DNA of 64,000 nucleotides from Timema cristinae (taxonomy: Eukaryota; Arthropoda; Insecta; Phasmatodea; Timematidae): assembly GCA_039000515.1 (NCBI GenBank), contig JBCFYV010000001.1, forward strand, positions 18,639,928 through 18,703,927, in the 5' to 3' direction. Position numbers and translations under genes: made by a program. Positions within the stretch are counted from its first letter, which is position 1; the number at the start of each line of letters is the position of its first letter. Of the stretch, positions 55,275 through 64,000 are shown piece after piece. A model generated the notes under the pieces. It was not told the origin of the DNA. It saw only the letters and a list, made by a program, of their open reading frames with translations, and ran no database searches.

Positions 55275-55846
55275 ATAATTTGTGTATCTTATTTCATGAT
55301 TATTCGGTTGTATAATTTTCCAATTAGTCGTGTATATAATTTCCCAATTTAATGTGTATATAATTTCCAGCTTAAATATGTATTTAACTTCCAGATTAAA
55401 TATTTATCGTATTTAATTTCCCATTTAAGTTTAATTTCCCGATTAATCATTGATCTAATTTCTGTATTAATCGTTATATATATATATATATATACATATA
55501 TTAATAGTCTATATAATTTCCCTGTAATTGTATAAATATTATAGTTTATCTGCTAGCTATGTATCTAACTTCCCGTTTGATCGTATATTTAATGCCCCGG
55601 TTAATCTTGTATATAATTTTATGGTTAATCATAATCCTGTATATCGTGCATGTTATTTAAAATTTTTATAATTTCCCTTAAGCAAAGTGTTTAGTTCTCC
55701 GGTTGAGCGCGTATATAATTTCTTGCTTAATAATGTATTTAATGTTTCCTGGTTAATCGTATATAATTCCCCGGTTAGTCATCTACATGATTTCCTGATT
55801 ATCGAGTATGTAATTTCCCGATTAATCATGTATATATTTAACCGGT
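55275..55846 (+). repeat. AT-rich tandem array, ~24-30-bp unit, ~20 copies
   Basis: The unit resembles TGTATATAATTTCCCGATTAAT (then CG). It recurs with drifting length from 55318 to 55846, interrupted by a TA repeat near 55476-55500. A SINE B module inserted at its right edge. Confidence 0.85.
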
Positions 55847-55858
55847 TAATAGTATGTG

Positions 55859-56008
55859 GCCAGGCCTCCACCGTGGTTCGGATTCCACGTTAAACTGTAG
55901 GTCCTTCATTTCATCTCACAATCACCCTACCATTACACATTAGCGTAAGTGCGTATAACCCGAACGGGTAGTAACACGCGGTGCTAATAATAATAATAAT
56001 AATAATAA
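55859..56008 (+). repeat. SINE B 3' module, 5'-truncated, with TSD
   Basis: Starts GCCAGGCCTCCACCGTGG, complete to GTAACACGCGGTGCTAA and TAA repeat. TAATAGTATGTG at 55847-55858 recurs exactly at 56009-56020. Confidence 0.95.
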
Positions 56009-56020
56009 TAATAGTATGTG

Positions 56021-56370
56021 TAGTACCCCGTTTATTTGGTCGTGAGATGTGCTCTTAAAAAGTAGAGATAGCAAAATATTGTCCAAAAGCATGTGTCATC
56101 TTTGCCAGGTTCTCTACCCCTTGACAGACAATGATCTGTTGAACTTGTGGAGTGACATTGTTTCCTGACCTGGCGTCGTCTTCATCCGCCGCCGTCGTGA
56201 TGCTTCATGCTTGTGAGAGCGACGCTCTGTCGCCAGTTGCAAGTGTACGGCTCGTTATGCAATCACTCGACCAGAAAGAAGAGGTTTTGGTTTTTAGTTG
56301 CGTGTGAGCGCTGTAGAATAACTCAATTGAGATGCGTGTGAAAAGAGATCTCACCAAGGTGGGACACGAG
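56021..56370. other. CpG-bearing, less AT-rich patch
   Basis: CATCCGCCGCCGTCGTGATG and GAGCGACGCTCTGTCG (containing the palindrome GAGCGACGCTC) at 56180-56232 stand out from the flanks. No long ORF. It may be a promoter patch or unrecognised repeat. Confidence 0.35.
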
Positions 56371-56636
56371 AAAAAGAGATGTTTTTCCAGTTTTTATAAC
56401 ATAACATTTTTTTTTGGCCCAAATATATAAAATATCGCTTCAGTACATACATATAATTTAATTTCTTTGCATAGGGACCTCAACATTTTTTAATATCTAT
56501 AAATAGTGTTCTGGAATTTAACGACAAACTTTTTCTCTTCATTTAAAAGGTTTGTTAATTAATGCCAGCATGCTCTTGACAGATATTCAGGAATTTTTGA
56601 TGTAAAAATGTGAAGAAAATTAAACTCAACGAGTTA

Positions 56637-56935
56637 GGGTACCTGGCGGTTAGGGGTAAGGTGTCGGACTTATGTACTGGGGTCCGGGTTCAATCCTCAG
56701 TCCTGGCACAGATTTATCTGATTAACAAACCCTTCCTTCACCTCTGACAAGATGTGTATTATCACAACTTGTGAACTTGGGAATACCAGGCCTCCACCGT
56801 GGTTCGGATTCCACGTTAAACTGTAGGTCCTCCATTTCATCTCACAATCACCCTAGCATTAAACATCTAGTGTAAGTGCGTATAACCCAAACGGATAGTA
56901 AGACGTGGTGATAATAATAATATATTAGCAGCACC
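56637..56935 (+). repeat. SINE B, plus, full length
   Basis: GGTACCTGGCGGTTAGGGGT head (A box mutated), GGGTTCAATCC B box, GATGTGTATTATCACAAC, hairpin, tail AACCCAAACGGATAG and short TAA repeat. Confidence 0.9.
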
Positions 56936-56984
56936 AGTCTTAATAATACTATTATTAATAATATTATTATTATTAATAATAATA

Positions 56985-57290
56985 TTGGGTGACCTGGTGG
57001 TCTAGGGGTAAGGTGTCAGACTTCTATACTGGCGGCCGGGGTTCAATCCTCGGTCTCGGCAAAGATTTATCTGATTACCAAACCCTTCCTTCACCTCTGA
57101 CAAGACGTGTATTAATCACAACTTGTGAATGTGGGAATGCCAGGCCTTCACCGTGGTTCGGATTCCACGTTAAACTGTAGGTCCTTCATTTCATCTCACA
57201 ATCACCCTACCATTACACATTAGCGTAAGTGCGTATAACCCGAATGGGTAGTAAGACGTGGTGCTAATAATAATAATAATAATAATAAAA
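56985..57290 (+). repeat. SINE B, plus, full length
   Basis: GGTGACCTGGTGGTCTAGGG, GGGGTTCAATCC, GACGTGTATTAATCACAAC, hairpin and AACCCGAATGGGTAG with a TAA repeat. It follows the previous copy in the same orientation, separated by an ATT/TAA palindromic repeat. Confidence 0.95.
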
Positions 57291-57390
57291 ATATTATTAT
57301 TATTAAATTATTATAAGCTCTATGTTTAAACTTGAGCAATATTTTATTTGTTTTGAAAAAAAAAATTGCCATAAAAACTCCAAAAACAAT

Positions 57391-58293
57391 GGTCTTTTAT
57401 CGTGTCTTCTTCCATTCCAGCTTAAGTGGTGTGGGAATTTATAAGCTAGCTCCCAATATTCAATAAAATTAATGTTATGACTTAGACTTAACTTTCTTGT
57501 GTAGTTTACTAAATCTGGAATCAGATATTTCAATAAATGTTTTCAATTAAATTAACCAACCTTAACTTTTCCTTAGATAAGCAAACATATCAACTTATTA
57601 ATTCTAACAAACTATATTTATTTATACATCTTAAAAATATTTAAAAGGAAAAAATATTAACACTTTCGAAAAGAATTCATTATTAGACTAAGCTATTCTC
57701 AATTAATTTATATTTGTAAAAATAATTATATACTGTATTCATCTTTCTCATGTAAAATAATTCCCAGATACTCAAGTTGAGCATGATTGTCAAGGTAATT
57801 TATTTTTACTATTGGACTATTTAACCTGACACTATTTTATTTTAAATAAATCGGCACACACTACCATTTATAATGTCAACTAAGCTTTGAATACAAATTT
57901 TAAATACTATTATATGAAATTTTTGAAGGAAAAAATTCGTAAGTTACAAAAATCAACAACTAGTAAATTAACCTATATTTAACTTATTTTTTTAAGAAAC
58001 ATAGGTTAAATAATGTCATAGCTTGCAGCCTTAGGTAAACTAAAGCCTGTAGCAATGACGTAAGACCATGAACTCATACCGTTAGAGTAGAGCATTCAGA
58101 TTAGGATGCGTTTTAAAATAACATCTTTTCAATACAACAGAGCGTTGTCAAAACTAGTATCTTAAAGGAAACACTTCTCATTTTTGGATTATAACAGTGA
58201 GTTTTGGATCTTAAGAAAGAAGGGGGGGGGGGGGGGAAGCAAACAGACTTAAGCCAATTGCTAGTAAGGCTAGTCCAAGGTGACTCAGCTACA
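57391..58293. other. AT-rich spacer with poly-G
   Basis: A 16-base G run lies near 58221-58236. Nothing else recognised. Confidence 0.5.
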
Positions 58294-58514
58294 GTAGCCC
58301 CATGGCTTCTTTGGTGCTGACTGACAGCTCACAGGTGACAGCTGACGGCTTTGAAAAGTTACCAGACCAAATTTAGTATCCCTACGCTGAACCATATGAT
58401 CTGCAAAAACATGTGATTAGCAGTTGTAACTTCTGACAGTCAACATTTAGGTATGTTTACTGTCAGAAGTCAGCTGTGAGCTGTCAGTCAGCACCAAAGA
58501 AGCCATGGGGCTAC
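58294..58514. repeat. Foldback element with perfect 41-bp arms
   Basis: 58294-58334 (GTAGCCCCATGGCTTCTTTG ... CTCACAG) is the exact reverse complement of 58474-58514. A second inner pair, CTTCTGACAGTCAAC and GTTTACTGTCAGAAG, lies near 58432-58468. Perfect arms in otherwise decayed DNA suggest recent origin or gene conversion. Confidence 0.95.
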
Positions 58515-58574
58515 TCTACCAAGATTAAAAAACCTGTGCGGAAAATATACTACAGCTTGAGTCACTTGTGTACG

Positions 58575-59992
58575 GCGGAGCCGTAAGGATGCGGTATCGC
58601 AAGAAAAGTATCGATACTGTACTCATTTAAAGTATCTGAAGAAAAATATCTATACCGTAATAGTATCGAAATAAAAGTATCGATATCAATAATTATCGGT
58701 ATCAAATTTAAATCTGGATTTTTTTTATCAAGTAATAATTTTAACTTTAATTTAATTTCATATTTATTTTAACAATGAAAATTACAAGTATTTAACCATA
58801 TTATAGTATATCTAGGTATATCGCGTCTATGTTATGTATTGGAACTTCGAAGGTATGATAGATAGTTCAATAAAATCTGAATAATTCGAAATCATCTTTG
58901 ATTTGAATTTTTCTCCCGGTCCCGTGAATTTTGTATCCAAACGATGTTAAAAATGTTTAAATAATTCGAATTTTGTTTTAGTTTATTCGAACTTTTCGTA
59001 AGTTGTAATGTACTGTACAATTATTGTTTTCCTACTTATATTTGCGGCACCTTGTTGTTCTATTTTTAGAAACAGGGGTGGTACGTTGGATTGCGGTCAG
59101 TACCCTATTTCACGCCCCTCCCCCGTTCACCCATACGTCTTTGTTTTCACCTACGGTTCTGTACTTCTTTAGTCAAGGTCAAATCTCTCAAGTGGTTACG
59201 TGCACTGTTCTTAGTGATTCGGTCGTAGTGATATTCTTGTGACGTGTGAGTTTATTTTGTTTTGTTCTTTAGTTTTTGTTTAGGTCTAATTTAGTTTAGT
59301 ACATACAGTATAGTAGTGTTTGTGTGTGTGTATCGTGATGTCATTGTCCAAGCCACAGTCCTATAAATGAATAAATCATTAACTTTGGCCGAAGGGAATG
59401 CCAGGCCTCCACCGTGGTTCGGATTCCACGTTAAACTGTTGGTCCTCATTTCATCCCACAATCACCCTACCATTACACATTAGCGTAAGTGCGTATAACC
59501 CGAATGGGTAGTAAGACGCGGTGCTAATAATAATAATAATAATAACTTTGGCCGAAAAAGTTGTGGCGATAAAGAAAGTCGAAAAGCTAATTTCTTTTAA
59601 GGAACTTATTTAATTAGAATTTTTTGGTAGCTCGAAATTCTTTCCTGGTCCCTTCAAGTACAAATCATCCAGGTTCCATGTATTGTCTAATGATACTATA
59701 AGAGGTTTTACCATACCAGATTTCAAAATGTCAATGAAAATTTAGCTTGATGGAAATTATTCAATAGATAAATATGATTAGTAATATAGTTTTTCAATCT
59801 ATTTTGTACCCTTCTTTAACCTTATAAACATGTGATCCTCGCACGAGTGAAGACAACGAAAGAGTTGTTTATTTCGATACCGTAAGTACTAACATCAGTA
59901 AGAGTATCGGAAGAATAGTATCGATTTAAAAAAACTATTGTCGAAAGTAAAATATAGATATTAGTAAAGTATCACCACTTTTTTCATATCCC
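58575..59992. mobile_element. Candidate element with TATCGATA-rich ends
   Basis: The left end has AAAAGTATCGATACTGTACT, TACCGTAATAGTATCG and AAAAGTATCGATATC (58606-58685). The right end, inverted, has TTTCGATACCGTAAGTACTA and ATAGTATCGATTT (59873-59930), ending CATATCCCTAGG. Similar GTATCGATAC-rich termini occur on hAT-like elements from memory. ORF 59024-59242 is unrecognised. A SINE B module lies inside. Borders uncertain. Confidence 0.4.
59394..59542 (+). repeat. SINE B 3' module, 5'-truncated, with TSD
   Basis: Starts GGGAATGCCAGGCCTCC, ends GACGCGGTGCTAA plus TAA repeat. TAACTTTGGCCGAA at 59380-59393 recurs exactly at 59543-59556 (14 bp). Confidence 0.95.
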
Positions 59993-60581
59993 TAGGCGGA
60001 ACCCATCTTAGAAGTAAGAGGTAGGTAACATCAGCGCAGTGCTGGGCGTTTGGGTTTTCGATATCAGCTAGGGTTATAGCATCGATGATAAGTCAGAGCA
60101 TGGACGCCTGAGTTGAGACTTTGACAGAACCAGTACCTTCATCCAAACTCTTTAATTTAGTTCTAAATCCCGCATTACATTATACACTAGTAGCTTGATT
60201 AATCTTTTACAATAGGCCAAATTGAATGAACCCCACAATTATTTGCCACTACCTATTCCTCTTACCAAGCCTATCATGCAACGATAGACCTAAGGGATGG
60301 GATGGCGACCATATAAGGAATTATTTTTTCATTTAAAAGTGTTTTCAAAGATATTCATTTTGAACCAAAGAGAATGTTGACCACAAAATAGTTTTTGGTA
60401 TTTTCTATTGGAATGTGAGCCTACCTTAAATTTTTAATATTAGGTAAAAATAAAATACCAAAATGGTTTATTTCAAAAATATTTTTTTTAAACACTACAC
60501 GGTTGTGTTCCCTTTCTATGTTTATCTTATGTTTTATTTCTAGTGCTTATATTTAGGTGGGTATGTAAGCAACGCGAGAAA
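59993..60581. other. Spacer
   Basis: Nothing recognised. Confidence 0.45.
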
Positions 60582-60905
60582 AGGCCACAGTTTTGGCAGT
60601 TTTTAAAGCAACACTTTTTTTAGCCATGATAAATACATTATTGTTCCAGCAAAAACATGGAGTTTAATTTTCTTCACATAGTGATATCAACGGTTTTTGA
60701 ACATCTGTCATGAGTATAGCAGAATTAGATGAGAAATTTTTAATTGAAGAAAAAAGTTGTCATTAAATTCCAGGATACCCTTGGACAGATACTAAAAAAA
60801 TGTTGATACACCATGTTAATAAAATTAACTATGTTTGTAGAGAAGCAATTTTGTACTTATTTTGAGCAAAAACAATTTTGCCATAAAAACTGCAAAAAAC
60901 ACTTA
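60582..60905. mobile_element. Family P MITE, full length
   Basis: The left end CAGTTTTGGCAGTTTTTAAA mirrors the right end TTTTGCCATAAAAACTGC and AAAAAACACT. Inside: TTTAATTTTCTTCACATAG, TGATATCAACGG, CCAGGATACCCTTGGACAG and AAATTAACTATGTTTG. Arms of ~130 bp are roughly self-complementary. Confidence 0.8.
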
Positions 60906-61429
60906 CCTTTTCTCGAGTCACCTCCCTCCCTAACTAAATATAGTTCTCAATGTCACGCTTTACTCCAAACCCACTCTCCCGATTCATAATTTCCTCCCTC
61001 TTCCCTATTTCTCACTTTTATAATCCCATCTCCCGTCACACACCCCAACTTAAATAAAAAAAAGTCTGCGTCCTTGCTCCAACACAAAAGAATCAGTCAA
61101 AACAACAAGCGATTAAATATCTGTCACCAGCAGTATGTTTCGCACGCTCTTCCGCCATCTTGAAACAATGATCAAACAATAGCGTGTCGCTCATGGGATA
61201 AAAGAAGAGAGAAAAGATGTCGATGAATATCAATATTTGGTTTTGAAAGTATATCTCTTGAATAATAATTAAAATTTAAAAAAAGTAATATAAACTTATG
61301 TATGAAATAATATCTATTGTCCAACGTTGAAAGCACGATGGGAAAATAGCAATATGGCTAACCTATTCGATTTAAAATAGCATATTTTCTATTATTTAGT
61401 AATAATAATATTTTATATTATTATTATTA
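60906..61429. other. Spacer
   Basis: Pyrimidine-rich at 60905-61040 (CACCTCCCTCCC, CTCTCCCGATTC). GCACGCTCTTCCGCCATCTTG at 61143 includes GCCATCTTG, a YY1/Pho-like word. Nothing else seen. Confidence 0.35.
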
Positions 61430-61670
61430 TACTTAGTACCACGTCTTACTATACGTTTAAAGACTAATTGCGCTAATGGGTTAGGAATTGGGGAGGTTGA
61501 ATATAGAGGGAGTGAACCCTCATTTGCACGGAGGGAGAGTAGAAAACCATTAAATAAAAGCCACCCTCAGTTCACCTGGGCGAGATTGGAACCTTGATCT
61601 CCCCGTCCTCGGCGGTCCAGCTCAACTTGAAAGTAGCGCGTTAGCAATCTACGCCACCGAGGTGGGCTAT
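61430..61670 (-). repeat. SINE A, minus, full length
   Basis: CTTAGTACCACGTCTTACT, CTAATGGGTTAGGAATTGGG, GAGGGAGTGAACCCTC, AAAGCCACCCTCAGTTCACC and CTACGCCACCGAGGTGGG. Part of the tail (the GGGTAG hairpin) is deleted. Confidence 0.9.
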
Positions 61671-63919
61671 CCTTTAGTAATAGAGGGTGAATGATAAAGG
61701 ATGAGATTAGTGCAGAATACAAAATTTGGATATATTTTTTCAGATATAAAAATAATACAAAATTTAAATTATTAGAGTGAAAATTAATTTCTCATGTTCA
61801 TTGTTTTGCTCAAAATGGTGGAACATTGAGGCTACTTATTACACTAGAATTTTAGTGTAGAATTTGCCACCATGACAGCCGATAAAATACATAACATTCA
61901 TTCAATTAGTAGTCACTTAGTTTGTAGTCCTGCCTTAAAAAATTAGTAGCCAGTAAGTTGTAGTCCTTTAGATTAATCAGTAACTGTTAAGTTGGTAGCC
62001 GTTAATATGTCAAGTCATGTGATCTGCAACTGTCTCTTGATGGATAACACCATTACCTATAAAATAACAATAAATATATAGAAAATTATGCCAATTTTGG
62101 CCACGAAAATATATGTTGGTATTTTCTTAAAGGAACGTCTTATGAATATTTGACTGGTAATTAGTATTAATAAATATCCAAATGGCTTAGGCCTACGAAT
62201 GTCACTTCAAATACATATCATTATTATATTAATACAAAAATACCCATTCATTAAAACCGTAAAACATAAAAGCAAGCTTAATGTTTACACTTTTTAAGAA
62301 TGGAAATAAAAACTATAGAAAATAATATAACTTGAAGCCGGTTATTATTTGATATAATTAAGCCAATATCAATAAGTCATCACAACTTCTGATTGTTCAA
62401 ATTAACCTTTTCACTTTAAAATTAAAATAAAAATCGACAGAATTATCCAGTAATGTCAAACTCGCCGCAATTTTCTCACTTAACACCATAATAGCTGTAT
62501 AAACCCATGCTACCAACAATTACATTCTTCTAAAGCTTCCTTTTTCGGTATCTTTTAAAATGTTGGTTGGTGTTGAGAGGGGAGGAGGGGGAATGAGTAA
62601 GTAAGAGAGAGAAAGATATTCGATTCACTTCAGCACGTATAAAACAATGTATTGTTCACATGTTCCACCATTGTCTTCACTTAATCGTGTCGCATTGTCT
62701 TTCATCAGTGTCGGGGGGGGGGGGGATTTAGGGGGGTACTGTAGCCCCCAAACCCCTCCCAGTCACGTGTAACCCAACTACTTGCTGTAGTAGCATCTTT
62801 GTGTCATTTCCTTTCAGCTGTCACCGTACTTTACACACATTCATGAAATAGCTTGGCATACATACACCCCCCTCTAGCCCCCCCCCCCTTGTTTCAAAGA
62901 CAATTTGAACTACTCAATACGTCACGCTCACAAAAGAGATCCTTCTTCCCCCCCTTCTTCTCAAAAAAAAAAAACTCCAACTCTCTTTCCAAAATTATGT
63001 TCAAGTTAAAAAGTGTATCCCCATCTCCCTTCCTCTTATGTTGGTGAAATTATTTTACATCCCAAGAGAAATAAATATTAACTAAAGTCTAGGCTTCTAT
63101 AAAAAGAAATAACTAGTATGTAATATTGTAATTTTCTGGAGCCAACCGTTGTAACAAGAAAAATATGATTTAATTGTAACAACCCTTGTTGACCAGCCCA
63201 GTAGCTTATTGTTGATAATTCCAGAGGACCCTGGTTCATTTCCATGTGAGGTGTTGAAAAGGTTATTAATTCATTGTCAAGGTCTGTCCTAGCATTCTAT
63301 TATTAATAAATGTGACTAAATAATCGTGCACAATTTTATGCACGCTACTTAAGTTTGTGTGACAGCATTTTCAAAAATCCGCCATCAGCTACCTAGATAA
63401 GTTTACTCTAGAAAACCAACATTATTTGAGTTGTCAAATAAAAAACTCTTCAACTATTCATTGTTAGCTAAATTTCAATAACAATTATTTTTTGATTAAA
63501 TATTTTCAAAAATCAGTCTATAGTAAACTGCTCTAAAATATATATATATATATATAATAGAACAATCTTTATAATATTTATTGTAAGACAGTTCATATAC
63601 ATTAATTTTGAACAAAAAATTGTGAAGCCATTTTTGAAAAATCTCAATTTTTTTAAAAACTATGAATTGGTAAACTAACCCTGATTTAAAGACTAAGATC
63701 ATTTTTTTTTAAATCTTTAAGATATGACTGTATAATATAAAAATCAAACTATAAAGTAACGAATCAAACCATTTCGGCCTTATCCCCTGGAAAAGAGAAA
63801 CAGACTGAAATTAAAAACCTAATTTTCTTTTTAGGTCTAAGGTGACATTAAAATAAAAATATTCCTTATAATCCCAGGGTAGAACATTTACACAATCACA
63901 AAATGGCGTCCACATAGAT
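61671..63919. other. AT-rich spacer with homopolymers
   Basis: G run at 62713-62725 and C runs at 62880-62889 and 62948-62953. A tRNA-like relic may lie at 63190-63250 (GACCAGCCCAGTAGCTTATT, GGTTCATTTCC). A TA repeat lies at 63540-63556. A weak Repeat H match (GGTAAACTAACCCTGATTTA) lies at 63669. ORF 62853-63047 is low-complexity. Confidence 0.35.
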
Positions 63920-64000
63920 CAGGAGTTTCCAACTGGCAGGCCACAATGCCCTTTTTTTTTCACCCTCCAGCATGGTTTTTTGGAAAAGTAATCTACTGCA
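63920..64000 (+). mobile_element. Possible hAT 5' end at window edge
   Basis: CAGGAGTTTCCAACTGGCAG then GCCACAATGCCC resembles the CAGGGGTTCCCAAC-type start of hAT elements. The other end would be outside the window. Confidence 0.4.

Larger units (their letters stand above)
56381..57390. mobile_element. Family P MITE, split by two tandem SINE B copies
   Basis: The left part 56381-56632 has CCAGTTTTTATAAC, TTAATTTCTTTGC, CTCTTCATTTAAAAGGTTTG and CTTGACAGATATTCAGG. The right end reappears at about 57315-57390 as CTCTATGTTTAAAC, ATTTTATTTGTTTTG and TTGCCATAAAAACTCCAAAA. The inserted SINEs are younger than the element. Confidence 0.75.

Overview
The window is AT-rich, intron/intergenic-like animal DNA with no convincing host protein-coding gene, rRNA or CRISPR array. 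No ORF exceeds 148 codons, and that longest one only reads through a 40-bp tandem repeat. Arthropod (probably insect) origin is suggested by Jockey-type LINE remnants, by a widespread insect repeat with a CCGCGGC...GCTCGCG motif and a (CAGT)n end, and by a short interstitial CCTAA array (the TTAGG arthropod telomere repeat). The species cannot be named from this sequence.

Almost everything recognisable is mobile or tandem DNA. The dominant class is tRNA-derived SINEs. Family A has a head of the type GCCTCGGTGGCGTAGTTGG and about 20 copies, mostly old. Family B has A box TGGTCTAGGGG and B box GGTTCAATCC, eight long copies and five copies truncated at nearly the same internal point. Family C is little more than a tRNA-like unit. 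Families E and F are further tRNA-headed repeats. A and B have different heads and bodies but share the last ~55 bp (a TGCGTATAACCCGAACGGG-type segment, then GTAGTAAGACGCGGTGCTAA, then a TAA repeat), as if one LINE machinery copied both. Several copies have clean 10-14 bp target-site duplications, and several are nested.

Layout: 1-5.1 kb, tRNA-like unit, 86-bp tandem array, SINE A copies and a LINE C-terminal fragment. 5.6-9.6 kb, SINE E, diverged repeat H, a foldback block and nested SINEs. 11-16.4 kb, SINE B copies, one splitting a LINE fragment, and SINE A relics. 16.7-18.2 kb, insect repeat plus an ~82-bp satellite with a four-unit higher-order period. 18.9-30.4 kb, SINEs, a 40-bp array and a hAT-type MITE. 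31-37.7 kb, SINE relics, a hAT element inserted inside a tRNA-like unit and a 46-bp array. 38.4-40.7 kb, a decayed Jockey-clade LINE on the minus strand with endonuclease and reverse transcriptase parts. 40.8-61 kb, palindromic MITE family P (five copies), an unclassified element with a 155-bp direct repeat, SINEs, a ~380-bp palindrome, a 24-bp AT-rich array and a second foldback element. 61.4-64 kb, SINE A and a possible hAT end at the window edge.

There is no gene network to describe. The functional story is parasitic: LINEs supply reverse transcriptase, SINEs exploit it, and hAT-type or foldback DNA elements move by transposases not encoded here.
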